Assembly (NCBI RefSeq): GCF_004919095.1
Contig: NZ_STGJ01000001.1
Coordinates: 186,001-250,000, forward strand
Origin: Crenobacter intestini
Lineage (GTDB): Bacteria; Pseudomonadota; Gammaproteobacteria; Burkholderiales; Chromobacteriaceae
DNA length: 64,000 nt
Reading direction: 5' to 3'
Shown here: one piece after another, positions 51,231 to 59,937 of the stretch
Position numbering within the stretch: position 1 is the stretch's first letter
Layout: every line of letters starts with the position of its first letter
Position numbers and translations under genes: made by a program
The notes under the pieces: generated by a model
What the model saw: only the letters and a program-made list of their open reading frames with translations
The model's database searches: none
Told to the model about the DNA's origin: nothing

Positions 51231-52697
51231 ATGCGTACGCGCTTCCTGGCCAACCCCAACCTGCGCCTTGACGCCGAGGGGCGGCTTGGCGAGCTGACGG
51301 GCGGCACGCTGGCCACGCTTGACGCGGCCGACGCCGGCCTCTGGCGGCGCCTGCAGCAAGCGGGCGAACTCAGCCCTGCCAACGAGTACGAAAACGGGCG
51401 GCTCGCGGCCTTCGCCGCGCTTGGCTGGTGCATCGAGGCCGCGCCTGCCGACCTCCCCGCGACGCGGCGGCCTGTGCTGGTGGCCGAGCCACATATGGAT
51501 GACGCGGTCTTCAGCATCGGCGCGCACATGCTCTCGCTGCGCGAATCGTGCGTCTTTACCCTCGTCAGCGCCGTCGGCCGCAGCAATTTCACCCGCAGCG
51601 CAGGGCAGCCCGGCAACCCGCTGCCGCGCACCCGCGAGGTCAGCGCGCTGCGCTGCGCCGAGTCAAGGCTCGCCGCCGCGATGCTGGCCGGGCACCACCT
51701 TGCCCTCGGTTTCGAGGATGCGCCGCTGCGCCACCTGCGCCCGTACGGGCTGGACGCGGACGATGCGGCCGTGATCGAGCGCGCGCTCGCGGCGATCGGC
51801 GCCTTTGTCGGGCGGCCACCGAGTACTGCCGACATCGACACGCTCAAAACGCTGATCAGCGAAACGGTCGACCTTTCCCGCTACGCGGAAGTGTGGCTGC
51901 CGCTGGGGCTTGGCCACGCCGACCATGTCGCGACGCGCGACGCCTGGCTCAGCGTGTTGTCGCGCGCGGGCGCCGCCACGCCGACGGTCAGGCTGTACGA
52001 GGACCTGCCTTACGCGGCGCGGGTGCCGGGCGCCGCCCATCAGGTGCTGGCCAGGCTCAGGGCGGCCGGCTGCCGCATCAAGAGCGAACAGCTGGGGCTG
52101 GGCGACACCGAGGAAGCCAAACGCCGGCTGTGCGGGCTCTACCGCTCGCAATTCGAGCCGCAGGCCATCTGGCAAGAGCTGCTGGCGGCGAGCAAGGGCC
52201 GCGGCGAGGTGCTGCACACGCTGGACAGGCTACCCGGCCCGGATTTCTGGCAGGCACGCCCGGCCACGGCGCCCTTGCTGCCGGCAAGTTGCCCGCAAGC
52301 GCTCGCGCTTTACGCGTTCACGCCATCCGGGCGCTGGGCGGAAGACCTGCCGGCGTTGCGCGCTGCCTACCCGCACGCGCGCATCGACGTCTACGCCGCG
52401 CCGGAAGCCGCCGCGGAGTGCGCACGCCTGGCCGACCCGCGGCTCACACTGCGCCCCTTGCCGGACAAGGGGCTCGACACCTTGCGCCTTCTGGCAAGGC
52501 AGGACCGCGCCACGCTCGGCCTGCTGGTCGGGCCGCGCCGCTGGCAGCAGGCGGCCAGGCTGCTCTGCCTAGCCAGGCTCGCCCGCGTCCACGCCTTCGC
52601 GTCGTTTGCAGGGCTTAGGTCGGCACTGCCGGCGCCGGCAGCGGGCGAAGCGGCACAGCCCAGCCTTGACCCGGACACCGCGGGCGGGCGACCATAG
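51231..52697 (+). CDS. PIG-L/LmbE-like deacetylase with extra C-terminal domain
   Basis: 488 residues. Zinc motif EPHMDD (His88, Asp90, Asp91), a variant of the usual PHPDDE, and a second GHADHVATRD with the distal His ligand. Members remove acetyl from GlcNAc-type sugars. The family is normally 220-300 residues; here ~170 residues follow (from about 320), with ALYAFTPSGRWAEDLPALRAAYPHARIDVYA, for which I recognise no family. The true start is ATG 51231, 2 bases after the SDR stop. The open frame reaching back to 50604 is a shadow. Confidence 0.83.
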   Translation: MRTRFLANPNLRLDAEGRLGELTGGTLATLDAADAGLWRRLQQAGELSPANEYENGRLAAFAALGWCIEAAPADLPATRRPVLVAEPHMDDAVFSIGAHMLSLRESCVFTLVSAVGRSNFTRSAGQPGNPLPRTREVSALRCAESRLAAAMLAGHHLALGFEDAPLRHLRPYGLDADDAAVIERALAAIGAFVGRPPSTADIDTLKTLISETVDLSRYAEVWLPLGLGHADHVATRDAWLSVLSRAGAATPTVRLYEDLPYAARVPGAAHQVLARLRAAGCRIKSEQLGLGDTEEAKRRLCGLYRSQFEPQAIWQELLAASKGRGEVLHTLDRLPGPDFWQARPATAPLLPASCPQALALYAFTPSGRWAEDLPALRAAYPHARIDVYAAPEAAAECARLADPRLTLRPLPDKGLDTLRLLARQDRATLGLLVGPRRWQQAARLLCLARLARVHAFASFAGLRSALPAPAAGEAAQPSLDPDTAGGRP

Positions 52698-52749
52698 CCA
52701 CCAGAACACGCCGCCACGGCAAACAACCACCCATACGATCGGACCTGCC

Positions 52750-53373
52750 ATGTACCAAGGGGAACGCTTCAACGCGATCAGCCATCTGCTGGGCACCGTT
52801 GCCAGCGTCGGCGCGCTGCTCTGGATGCTGACGGTCGCCGTCGGCAGCAGCGACCCGTACCGCATCGTCGGCGCCAGCGTGTTCGGTGGCACGCTGGTCC
52901 TGCTCTACCTGATTTCCACCCTGTACCACTCGGTGCAGGGGCGCGCCAAGCGCGTGCTGCAGAAGTTCGACCACTGCGCGATCTACCTGTTGATCGCCGG
53001 CAGCTACACGCCCTACACGCTGGTCACCCTGCAGGGGCCGTGGGGCTGGAGCCTGCTGGGCGTGGTGTGGGGGCTTGCCATCGTCGGCATCGTGCAGGAG
53101 CTCACCTACGGGCGCAAAAGCCCGAGCCGCTGGCTGTCACTGCTGATCTACCTGGTGATGGGCTGGGTCGCGGTGGTGGCCGCGAGCCCCCTGTCCGAGA
53201 ACCTCGACACGGCGGGGCTCGCCTGGCTGGTAGCCGGCGGCGTCACCTACAGCGTGGGCGTGTACTGGTTCATCAACGACGAGAAGATCCGCCACGGCCA
53301 CGGCATCTGGCATCTCTTCGTGCTGGGCGGCAGCCTGTGCATGGTGGTCAGCGTGGCAGGCTGGGTGCTGTAA
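52750..53373 (+). CDS. PAQR/TrhA family membrane protein (hemolysin III type)
   Basis: 207 residues, seven membrane helices expected. The metal-site motifs of the CREST/PAQR group are present: ISHLLGT, STLYHS, FDHCAIYLLIAGSYTPY and HGHGIWHLFVLGG. The bacterial homologues influence membrane energetics and fluidity; old names call them hemolysin III. ATG at 52750 follows GGACC; it begins 52 bases after the deacetylase gene and may belong to that unit. Confidence 0.9.
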   Translation: MYQGERFNAISHLLGTVASVGALLWMLTVAVGSSDPYRIVGASVFGGTLVLLYLISTLYHSVQGRAKRVLQKFDHCAIYLLIAGSYTPYTLVTLQGPWGWSLLGVVWGLAIVGIVQELTYGRKSPSRWLSLLIYLVMGWVAVVAASPLSENLDTAGLAWLVAGGVTYSVGVYWFINDEKIRHGHGIWHLFVLGGSLCMVVSVAGWVL

Positions 53374-53478
53374 GCGGGCCTGTCTGATTTTGCGCAACAC
53401 CTGCACGGCAAGGCCGGCGTTACGGTTGGGCAAGGCGCGGGCATCCCGTCCGCGCACAAGCCTTGAGCCCGATCCGCC

Positions 53479-54633
53479 ATGCAAGCCTTCGATTACTACA
53501 ACCCTACCCGCATCGTTTTCGGCGCCGGCCGCCTGCCTGAAGTCGCCCATCTGATCCCGTCCGGCAGCCGCGTGCTGCTGGCTAGCGGCGGCGGCAGCGC
53601 CGAGCGAAACGGCACGCTGCCTGCCATCCGCCGCGCGCTCGCCGGCTTTCACGTCACCGAATTTTCCGGCATCGAAGCCAACCCTGACGCCGATACCCTG
53701 CTGCGCGCGGCAAGCCTGTGCCGGGAACAATCGCTTAACTTCATCCTGGCGGTCGGCGGCGGTTCGGTCGCCGACGGCTGCAAGTTCATCGCCGCGGCCG
53801 CCTGCCACGACGGCGACGCGTGGCAACTGGTTTCTGCCCAGGAGCCGCTCGCCCGCGCGCTGCCGCTGGGCGTAGTGCTGACCCTGCCTGCGACCGGTTC
53901 CGAGTCGAACGACGGCGCGGTGATCAGCCGCCGCGCCAGCGGCGACAAGCTCGACTTCTCGTCCCCCCTGCTGTTCCCCCGTTTCGCGCTGCTTGACCCG
54001 GCGACCACGCTGTCACTGCCGGCAAGACAAACGGCCAACGGCGTCGTCGACACCTTCGTGCACGTGCTCGAACAGTACCTGACCTACCCTGCCGGCGCGC
54101 CGGTGCAGGACCGCTTCGCCGAGGGCCTGCTGTTGACGCTCATCGAGACCGGCCCCGCGCTTTTGGCCAAGCCAGACGACCTGGCCTTGCGCGGCACCAT
54201 GATGTGGTGCGCGACACTGGGGCTTAACCGGCTGATCGGCGTCGGCGTGCCGCACGACTGGGCCGCGCACATGATCGGCCACGCGGTGACCGCGCGCCTG
54301 GGCATCGACCACGGCAGGACGCTGGGCGCGCTCTACCCGGCCGTGCTCGCCGTCCAGCGCGGGGGCAAGCACGACAAGCTGCTGCAATACGGCGAGCGGG
54401 TGTGGGGCATCACCGGCGGCAGCGCCGATGAACGCGTGGGCGCGGCCATCGCCGCGACGGGCCGCTTCTTCGCTGAGCTTGGCGCGCCCGCGCACCTGGC
54501 AGACGACGGCATGCAGGCGGCGGACATCGCACCGGTTATCGCCAAGCTCGCCGAACATGGCCTCACCCGGCTGGGCGAGCGCGGCGACCTCGATGAGGCG
54601 CGCATCCGCCGGGTGCTCGAGATCGCGCTGTAA
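53479..54633 (+). CDS. Iron-containing alcohol dehydrogenase (YqhD-like)
   Basis: 384 residues, group III ADH. NADP(H) region has AVGGGSVADGCKFIA. Metal ligands lie in DTFVHVLEQYL (Asp, His) and HMIGHAVTARLGIDHGRTL (two His). YqhD-type enzymes reduce short aldehydes with NADPH and protect against aldehyde stress. It starts 105 bases after the PAQR gene, with no promoter that I can name. Confidence 0.92.
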   Translation: MQAFDYYNPTRIVFGAGRLPEVAHLIPSGSRVLLASGGGSAERNGTLPAIRRALAGFHVTEFSGIEANPDADTLLRAASLCREQSLNFILAVGGGSVADGCKFIAAAACHDGDAWQLVSAQEPLARALPLGVVLTLPATGSESNDGAVISRRASGDKLDFSSPLLFPRFALLDPATTLSLPARQTANGVVDTFVHVLEQYLTYPAGAPVQDRFAEGLLLTLIETGPALLAKPDDLALRGTMMWCATLGLNRLIGVGVPHDWAAHMIGHAVTARLGIDHGRTLGALYPAVLAVQRGGKHDKLLQYGERVWGITGGSADERVGAAIAATGRFFAELGAPAHLADDGMQAADIAPVIAKLAEHGLTRLGERGDLDEARIRRVLEIAL

Positions 54634-54698
54634 GCGGGTGACCGCCGGCCTGCGCCGGCGTATGCTTTTCTCATCACGCCCGCCGGAAGGAGCGCACG

Positions 54699-57065
54699 AT
54701 GAGCACCGAGAGCGAAGAGACCCTGTTCCGCGCCGAGCGCCACGCCGCCTTGCTGCGCAGCGCCGACCCCGCCTTCGCGCGCTGGGCGGCGGGCAAGGGG
54801 CCGATCCGCCACGGCGAGCGCGTGCAGCTCGCGGTGCACGCGCTCGCCGCGCGCCTCGTCGCCGGGGGGCTCGCCGCCGACGTCGCCGCCGTCTACCGCC
54901 GCTTCGAGGCGGCCGACACCCTCGCCTCTGCCGGCATGTGGCTGGTCGCGCACATGACTTACGCGCGGCGGGTGCGGCTGGACGGCGCGCCGCTCGCTGC
55001 CGAGGACTTCAAGAGCGCCCCGGAAGGCCACACCGGCGGCTCGCTGAACATCGCCGTCGCCTACGCGGGCTACCTCGCGGCGAACGCCCTGAGCGGCCAC
55101 ACCCGCGCCTGGCTGATGGGACAAGGCCACTGCGTGGCCGGCGTCGACGCGCTGAACGTGCTCGCCGGCAACATGGGCGCCGCGCACGCCGCGCGCTACG
55201 ACGTCAGCGACGCGGGGCTGAGCCGTCTGGCGCAGGACTTCTACTCGTACGAGACCGACCCGCACGGACGTCCAGCCTCTCCCTTGGGCAGCCACGTCAA
55301 CGCGCACACTGCCGGCGCGCTGATCGAGGGCGGCTACCTCGGTTTTGCCGAACTGCAGTACGTGCACCTGCCGCTGCCGGGTGAGCGGCTGGTCGCCTTC
55401 CTGTCGGACGGCGCGTTCGAGGAGCAGCGCGGCAGCGACTGGATGGCGCGCTGGTGGCGGCCCGATGACTGCGGGCTGGCGGTGCCGGTGATGATCGCCA
55501 ACGGCCGGCGCATCGACCAGAAGACCAGCATGGGCCGGACGGACGGCGTCGCCTGGTTCGACGCGCACCTGAGGCTCAACGGCTTCGCGCCGGTACTGAT
55601 CGACGGGCGCGACCCGGCTGCCTACGCCTGCGCGGTCATAGACGCCGAGGAGAGATTGCAGGCGACCGCCGGCGCGCTCGCTGCCGGCCGCACCCGCCTG
55701 CCGGTGCCGCTGCCGTATGTAATCGCGGTCACCGACAAGGGCTGGGGCTTCCCCGGCGCGGGCACGCAGGCCGCGCACAACCTGCCGCTGCCCGCCAACC
55801 CGGCCACCGACGCCGACGCGCGCGCGCTCTTCAACGCGGGCGCTGCACTCCTCTGGCAAAGCCCTCAGGCGATCGAGGAGGCGCGCGCGGCGCTCGCCAC
55901 CCACGAAACGCAGGGGCGGCCGCCCGAGCGTGACCATCCGCTCGCCAGGCGCGACGTACCCTGCCCCGCCTTGCCTCACACCCGCTTGCCGGCAGGCCCG
56001 CTCTCGCCGATGGACGCGATCGACCTGGCGTTCTGTGACATCGTCGACGCCAACCCTGGGCTTCGCGTGCGCGTGGGCAACCCCGACGAGATGCGCAGCA
56101 ACAGGCTGTGCCGCACGCTCGACAAGTTGAAGCACCGCGTGCTCGCGCCTGAACCTGGCATCGCCGAAAGCCTTGACGGGGCGGTGATCACCGCGCTCAA
56201 CGAGGAAGCGGTGGTGTGCGCGGCGATCGCCAACAAGGGCGGGCTCGCGCTGGTCGCCAGCTACGAGGCGTTCGCGGTCAAGATGCTCGGCGCGCTGCGC
56301 CAGGACATCATCTTCGCGCGCCACCTGCGCGAGGCCGGGCAGGCCACCGGTTGGCGCTCGCTGCCGGTGATCTCGACCTCACACACCTGGGAGAACGGCA
56401 AGAACGAGCAGTCGCACCAGGACCCGACGCTCGCCGAGGCGCTGTTGGGCGAGATGGCCGACAGTTGCCGCGTGCTGTACCCGGTCGACGCCGACAGCGC
56501 GGTCGCCGCGCTGCACGCCTGTTACGCGAGCAGCGGCCGTATCTACCACCTGGTCGTCCCCAAGCGCGTGCACGCACGCGTGCTGGACGCCGAGGCCGCG
56601 CGCGAGGCCGTCGCGCAAGGCTGGGCGGTGGTGCAAAGCGTGGGCGACGCGCCCAAGGCCTTGCAACTGATCGCGGTGGGTGCGCCGCAGCTACGCGAGT
56701 GCCTCGCCGCGTCCGCCGCGCTCTCCATGCAAGGCGTCGCGCACGAGGTGGTCGCGCTGATCGAGCCTGCCCGACTGCAGGACGGGCGGGATGACACCGA
56801 GCGCGCGTACTGCGTGCCGCCCGCGGCGCGCGAGGCGGCGTTCCCGGCCGGCGCGACGCGCGTGCTGTGCGGCCACACCCGCGCGCATACGCTGACCGGG
56901 CTCTTGTGGCCGATCGCGAACAGCGCCGGCGCCTGGCACGCGCTGGGCTACCTCAACGCGGGCGGCACCCTCGACGAGGCCGGCATGCTCGCGGCCAACC
57001 GTTGCGACAAGGCGGCCATCCTCGCAGCGCTGGGGCGCTCGCAAGACGGCGCGCCGCTTTGCTAG
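54699..57065 (+). CDS. Phosphoketolase-family thiamine-diphosphate enzyme (divergent)
   Basis: 788 residues. Similar to phosphoketolases along the length: SAPEGHTGGSLNIAVAYAGYL and GQGHCVAGVDALNVL stand where the classical enzyme has its substrate-binding GPGHGGP loop, LSDGAFEEQRGSDW is the ThDP/Mg motif region, and HTWENGKNEQSHQDP matches the later SHQDP block. Classical members split xylulose-5-P or fructose-6-P to acetyl-P. The changed loops mean the substrate may differ; databases sometimes label such proteins xylulose 5-phosphate 3-epimerase. AAGGAG precedes the start. It follows the ADH by 65 bases. Confidence 0.82.
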   Translation: MSTESEETLFRAERHAALLRSADPAFARWAAGKGPIRHGERVQLAVHALAARLVAGGLAADVAAVYRRFEAADTLASAGMWLVAHMTYARRVRLDGAPLAAEDFKSAPEGHTGGSLNIAVAYAGYLAANALSGHTRAWLMGQGHCVAGVDALNVLAGNMGAAHAARYDVSDAGLSRLAQDFYSYETDPHGRPASPLGSHVNAHTAGALIEGGYLGFAELQYVHLPLPGERLVAFLSDGAFEEQRGSDWMARWWRPDDCGLAVPVMIANGRRIDQKTSMGRTDGVAWFDAHLRLNGFAPVLIDGRDPAAYACAVIDAEERLQATAGALAAGRTRLPVPLPYVIAVTDKGWGFPGAGTQAAHNLPLPANPATDADARALFNAGAALLWQSPQAIEEARAALATHETQGRPPERDHPLARRDVPCPALPHTRLPAGPLSPMDAIDLAFCDIVDANPGLRVRVGNPDEMRSNRLCRTLDKLKHRVLAPEPGIAESLDGAVITALNEEAVVCAAIANKGGLALVASYEAFAVKMLGALRQDIIFARHLREAGQATGWRSLPVISTSHTWENGKNEQSHQDPTLAEALLGEMADSCRVLYPVDADSAVAALHACYASSGRIYHLVVPKRVHARVLDAEAAREAVAQGWAVVQSVGDAPKALQLIAVGAPQLRECLAASAALSMQGVAHEVVALIEPARLQDGRDDTERAYCVPPAAREAAFPAGATRVLCGHTRAHTLTGLLWPIANSAGAWHALGYLNAGGTLDEAGMLAANRCDKAAILAALGRSQDGAPLC

Positions 57066-57096
57066 AATGTCGCCCCCTTAGCCGAGAGACCCCGCC

Positions 57097-57750
57097 ATGA
57101 ACGCGCACCGCTACCCAGACGCCGATATCGCCGCCATCTACCGCGTGATGCGCGAGCGGCGCGACATGCGCCACTTTACCGGCGCGCCGATGGAAGACGG
57201 GCAATTGGGCAGGCTGATCGACGCCGCGCTGCTCGCGCCCAGCGTCGGCTACATGCAACCGTGGCGCTTCGTGCGGGTGACGGACGCCCGCCTTCGCGAG
57301 GCGCTGCACTGCCATGTGAAGGAAGAATGCGCGCGCACCGCGGCGGCGATCCCCGAGCGCGCAGAAGAGGTGCGCCGGCTCAAGCTGGAAGGGATCCGCG
57401 AGTGCACCGAGCTGCTCTTGGTCGCCTTGCCGAACGCGCGCGAACAGTACGTGCTCGGCCGGCGCACACTGCCCGAGATGGACGTAGCGTCGGTCGCGTG
57501 CGCGATCCAGAACATGTGGCTCGCCGCGCGCGCCGAGGGGCTGGGCCTGGGGTGGGTGTCGATCTTCGACCCGGAGGTGGTCGGCGAAATGTTCGGGCTG
57601 CCCGCGGGCAGCGCGCCGGTCGCGCTCTTGTGCATCGGGCCGGTGCCCGAGTTCTACCCGGAGCCCATGCTCAAGAGCGCCGGCTGGGACAGCCCGCGCG
57701 CGCGCGAGGCGCTGGTGTTTGAAAACGGCTGGGGACAGGCGGGCGAATGA
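57097..57750 (+). CDS. bluB: 5,6-dimethylbenzimidazole synthase
   Basis: 217 residues of the nitroreductase-like BluB family, which cannibalises reduced FMN to make the lower ligand of cobalamin. ERRDMRHFTGAPM at the N-terminus, LAPSVGYMQPWRFV and MWLAARAEGLGLGWVSIFDP are signature segments. It lies 31 bases after the phosphoketolase gene, with TAGAAT at 57063 as a possible -10. No other cobalamin gene is beside it and I see no B12 riboswitch. Confidence 0.93.
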   Translation: MNAHRYPDADIAAIYRVMRERRDMRHFTGAPMEDGQLGRLIDAALLAPSVGYMQPWRFVRVTDARLREALHCHVKEECARTAAAIPERAEEVRRLKLEGIRECTELLLVALPNAREQYVLGRRTLPEMDVASVACAIQNMWLAARAEGLGLGWVSIFDPEVVGEMFGLPAGSAPVALLCIGPVPEFYPEPMLKSAGWDSPRAREALVFENGWGQAGE

Positions 57751-57808
57751 AGCCGCCCTTGCTTGGCTGAGGCGGGCGCGGCCGCCCGGAATCCGTGCGG
57801 CCGCGATG

Positions 57809-57913
57809 CGGCGTTAAAGACGGTTCAGGAATGCGCATGGCCCTCTGTGCACTGCGCTTCCCCAGCCGTTTTTGCCTTGTCTCGCGTCAGAGCGCGAGCT
57901 GGCGGGCACGCCC
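57809..57913 (+). repeat. Palindromic intergenic repeat, copy 2
   Basis: Diverged copy of the element at 4992-5097: the same succession CGGCGTTAAA, ACGGTT, GGAATGC, an inner complementary part, CAGCCGTTTT, CCTTGTCTCGC and a CTCGCG/CGCGAG dyad, again ending at the stop codon of a minus-strand gene. It lies between convergent bluB and the 76-residue gene. Confidence 0.6.
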
Positions 57914-58144
57914 TTAGACGTGCGCGTACAGGAAGGCGTCGGCGGGGTAGCTGACGCTGTCCGCGCCGCAATGGGTCGCGAAGGTCACTTCCACGCGGCG
58001 TCCGGCCGGCGCGACTTTCAGCACTTCGTAGTGGCGTACCGCGCCGCAGTCCAGGTGTTCGCACACGCGGTAGCCCGCCTTCAGTTGGGCGATGGTCATC
58101 AGGGTTCCGGTTTTCTCGGTCATTTCGTTTGTCTTTCTTGTCAT
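57914..58144 (-). CDS. Small protein of unknown function (76 aa)
   Basis: No family recognised. The sequence has a short polar N-terminus, then LKAGYRVCEHLDCGAVRHYEVLKVAPAGRRVEVTFATHCG, a pattern of beta strands with three Cys and three His (CEHLDC, THC) that could bind a metal. The ATG at 58144 has GGGAGGA 8 bases upstream, a very good ribosome site, which is the main support for the gene. In-frame ATGs at codons 8 and 16 are less well placed. It stands alone. Confidence 0.65.
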   Translation of the reverse strand: MTRKTNEMTEKTGTLMTIAQLKAGYRVCEHLDCGAVRHYEVLKVAPAGRRVEVTFATHCGADSVSYPADAFLYAHV

Positions 58145-58432
58145 TGCTGCGTCCTCCCATGGCTCATGCGAGTGCCAGTGTGCCTGCCGAATGTGACGGC
58201 AATGCGACGGCGGGGCGGGCGCGATCCAAAAGTTGCGGCCAGCATCCTGCCAGCCGCGGTCTCGATTTGAAGGTTTGCGTGGACGAACGCAGTGTGGCGC
58301 GGGAACCAGCCCGGCCAGGGGAATCATCCGCTTGAAGACAGGGGGTAGAACCCCGTGAAGGAGCGCCGAAGGCGCGTGAGGATGAAGCGTGAACGTCAAA
58401 AAACCTGCAAGGCCGTGGTTTTTACAGCAAGA
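58145..58432. other. Gene-poor region with stacked small hairpins
   Basis: No convincing gene. Positions ~58340-58385 hold GGGGGT-AGA-ACCCC and GCGCC-GAA-GGCGC dyads in succession, with AGGA/GTGA linkers between them. This could be a structured RNA, the end of a transcript, or the 5' region of the small gene. I cannot match it to a known RNA family. Confidence 0.4.
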
Positions 58433-58470
58433 ACGGCCGGCCGTCAAGCGCAAGGCTTGCGGCCGGCCGT
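58433..58470 (-). terminator. Large hairpin downstream of tldD
   Basis: ACGGCCGGCCG plus TCAAGC pairs with GCTTG plus CGGCCGGCCGT (one bulge, 5-base loop), 6 bases after the tldD stop on the minus strand. The following bases TTCTTGCTGT are only moderately T-rich. Confidence 0.65.
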
Positions 58471-58476
58471 GCCGGG

Positions 58477-59922
58477 TCAGCCGCCGGTGCCGCCGACCGT
58501 CAGCCCGCCGTCGATACGCAGGGTAGGCTGGCCGACGCCGACCGGCACGCTCTGCCCTTCCTTGCCGCACACGCCGACGCCGGTATCCAGCGCGAGGTCG
58601 TTGCCTATCATCCCCACGTACTTGAGCACTTCCGGGCCGTTGCCGATCAGCGTCGCACCCTTGACCGGGTAGGCGAGCTTGCCGTTCTCGATCTTCCACG
58701 CCTCGGACGCGGAGAACACGAACTTGCCGCTGGTGATGTCGACCTGGCCGCCACCGAAGTTGACCGCGTAGAGGCCATCCTTGACCGACGCGATGATCTC
58801 CTCGGGGTCGTGCGAGCCGGCATGCATATAGGTGTTGGTCATCCTCGGCATCGGGATGTGCGCGTACGACTCGCGCCGGCCGTTGCCGGTCGGCGCCATC
58901 CCCATCAAGCGCGCGTTCATCGCGTCCTGCATATAGCCCTTGAGGATGCCGTCCTCGATCAGCGTCGTCGTACGGGTGAGTTCGCCCTCGTCATCGACCG
59001 AAAGCGAGCCGCGCCGGCCTTGCAAGGTGCCGTCGTCGACGATGGTCACCCCCGGCGCGGCGACCCGCTCGCCGATGCGCCCGGCGAACGCGCTGGTGCC
59101 CTTGCGGTTGAAGTCGCCCTCCAGTCCGTGGCCGATCGCCTCGTGCAGCAGCACCCCCGGCCAACCTGCGCCGAGCACCACCGTCATCTGCCCGGCCGGC
59201 GCCGCCTGCGCGCGCAAATTGGTGGTCGCCTCGCGAACCGCGCGCTCGACGTAGCCGGTCACCACTTCGTCGGTGAAGTACGCGAGATCGAAACGGCCGC
59301 CGCCGCCGGCACCGGCCTGCTCGCGCCGGCCGTCTTCCTCGACGATCACCAGCACCGAAACCCGGGTCAACGGGCGCACGTCGGCCGCGCGCACGCCGTC
59401 GGCACGCGCGATATACACCACGTCGTACTCGGCGGCGACGCTCGCCATCACCTGGATGATGCGGGGGTCCATCGCGCGCGCGATTTTTTCGATGCGGTGC
59501 AGGAGCTCGACCTTGGCGGCCGCATCAAGCGCGTTGCCCGGGTCGCTCGCCGGGTAAAGCACGGTGCCGCGCGTGGGCCTGGGGGCACCGACTTGCAGCA
59601 CGCCGCTGCCGTGGCCGATCGCGCGCACGGTGTCGGCCGCGCGCGTAAGCGACGCCGCGCTGATCTCGTCGGCGTACGCGAACGCCGTCTTGTCGCCGCT
59701 GACCGCACGCACGCCGACGCCCTGGTCGATGCTGAAGCTGCCGGCCTTGACGATGCCCTCCTCCAGGCTCCAGCCCTCGTTGCGGGTGCGCTGGAAGTAG
59801 AGGTCGGCGTAGTCGACGCCGGGCGCGGAGAGGCGCGCGAAAGTCGCCTCGAGCACCGCCTCGTCGACGCTGCCCGGTGCGAGTATCAGTTCCTGCGCCA
59901 GTTGTTCGTGTTGTGGGTTCAT
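58477..59922 (-). CDS. tldD: Metalloprotease TldD
   Basis: 481 residues, TldD half of the TldD/TldE (PmbA) protease that degrades unfolded or leader peptides (CcdA, microcin B17 in E. coli). The active site is HEAIGHGLEGDF (HExxxH) in the middle of the protein. NGRRESYAHIPMPRMTNTYM and SGKFVFSASEAWKIENGK are conserved C-terminal parts. The partner tldE is not in the window. It follows the nitrilase gene by 15 bases, in the order commonly seen with yhdP. Confidence 0.95.
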   Translation of the reverse strand: MNPQHEQLAQELILAPGSVDEAVLEATFARLSAPGVDYADLYFQRTRNEGWSLEEGIVKAGSFSIDQGVGVRAVSGDKTAFAYADEISAASLTRAADTVRAIGHGSGVLQVGAPRPTRGTVLYPASDPGNALDAAAKVELLHRIEKIARAMDPRIIQVMASVAAEYDVVYIARADGVRAADVRPLTRVSVLVIVEEDGRREQAGAGGGGRFDLAYFTDEVVTGYVERAVREATTNLRAQAAPAGQMTVVLGAGWPGVLLHEAIGHGLEGDFNRKGTSAFAGRIGERVAAPGVTIVDDGTLQGRRGSLSVDDEGELTRTTTLIEDGILKGYMQDAMNARLMGMAPTGNGRRESYAHIPMPRMTNTYMHAGSHDPEEIIASVKDGLYAVNFGGGQVDITSGKFVFSASEAWKIENGKLAYPVKGATLIGNGPEVLKYVGMIGNDLALDTGVGVCGKEGQSVPVGVGQPTLRIDGGLTVGGTGG

Positions 59923-59937
59923 GGTTTCCTTGGATTC

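Noticed and set aside
50604-52697. 697-residue open frame ending with the PIG-L protein
   Set aside because: The N-terminal part is out of frame with the SDR gene and has no similarity; the deacetylase starts at 51231.
57064-57096. Cobalamin riboswitch before bluB
   Set aside because: Only 31 bases separate the genes, too few for the aptamer, and no B12-box is seen.
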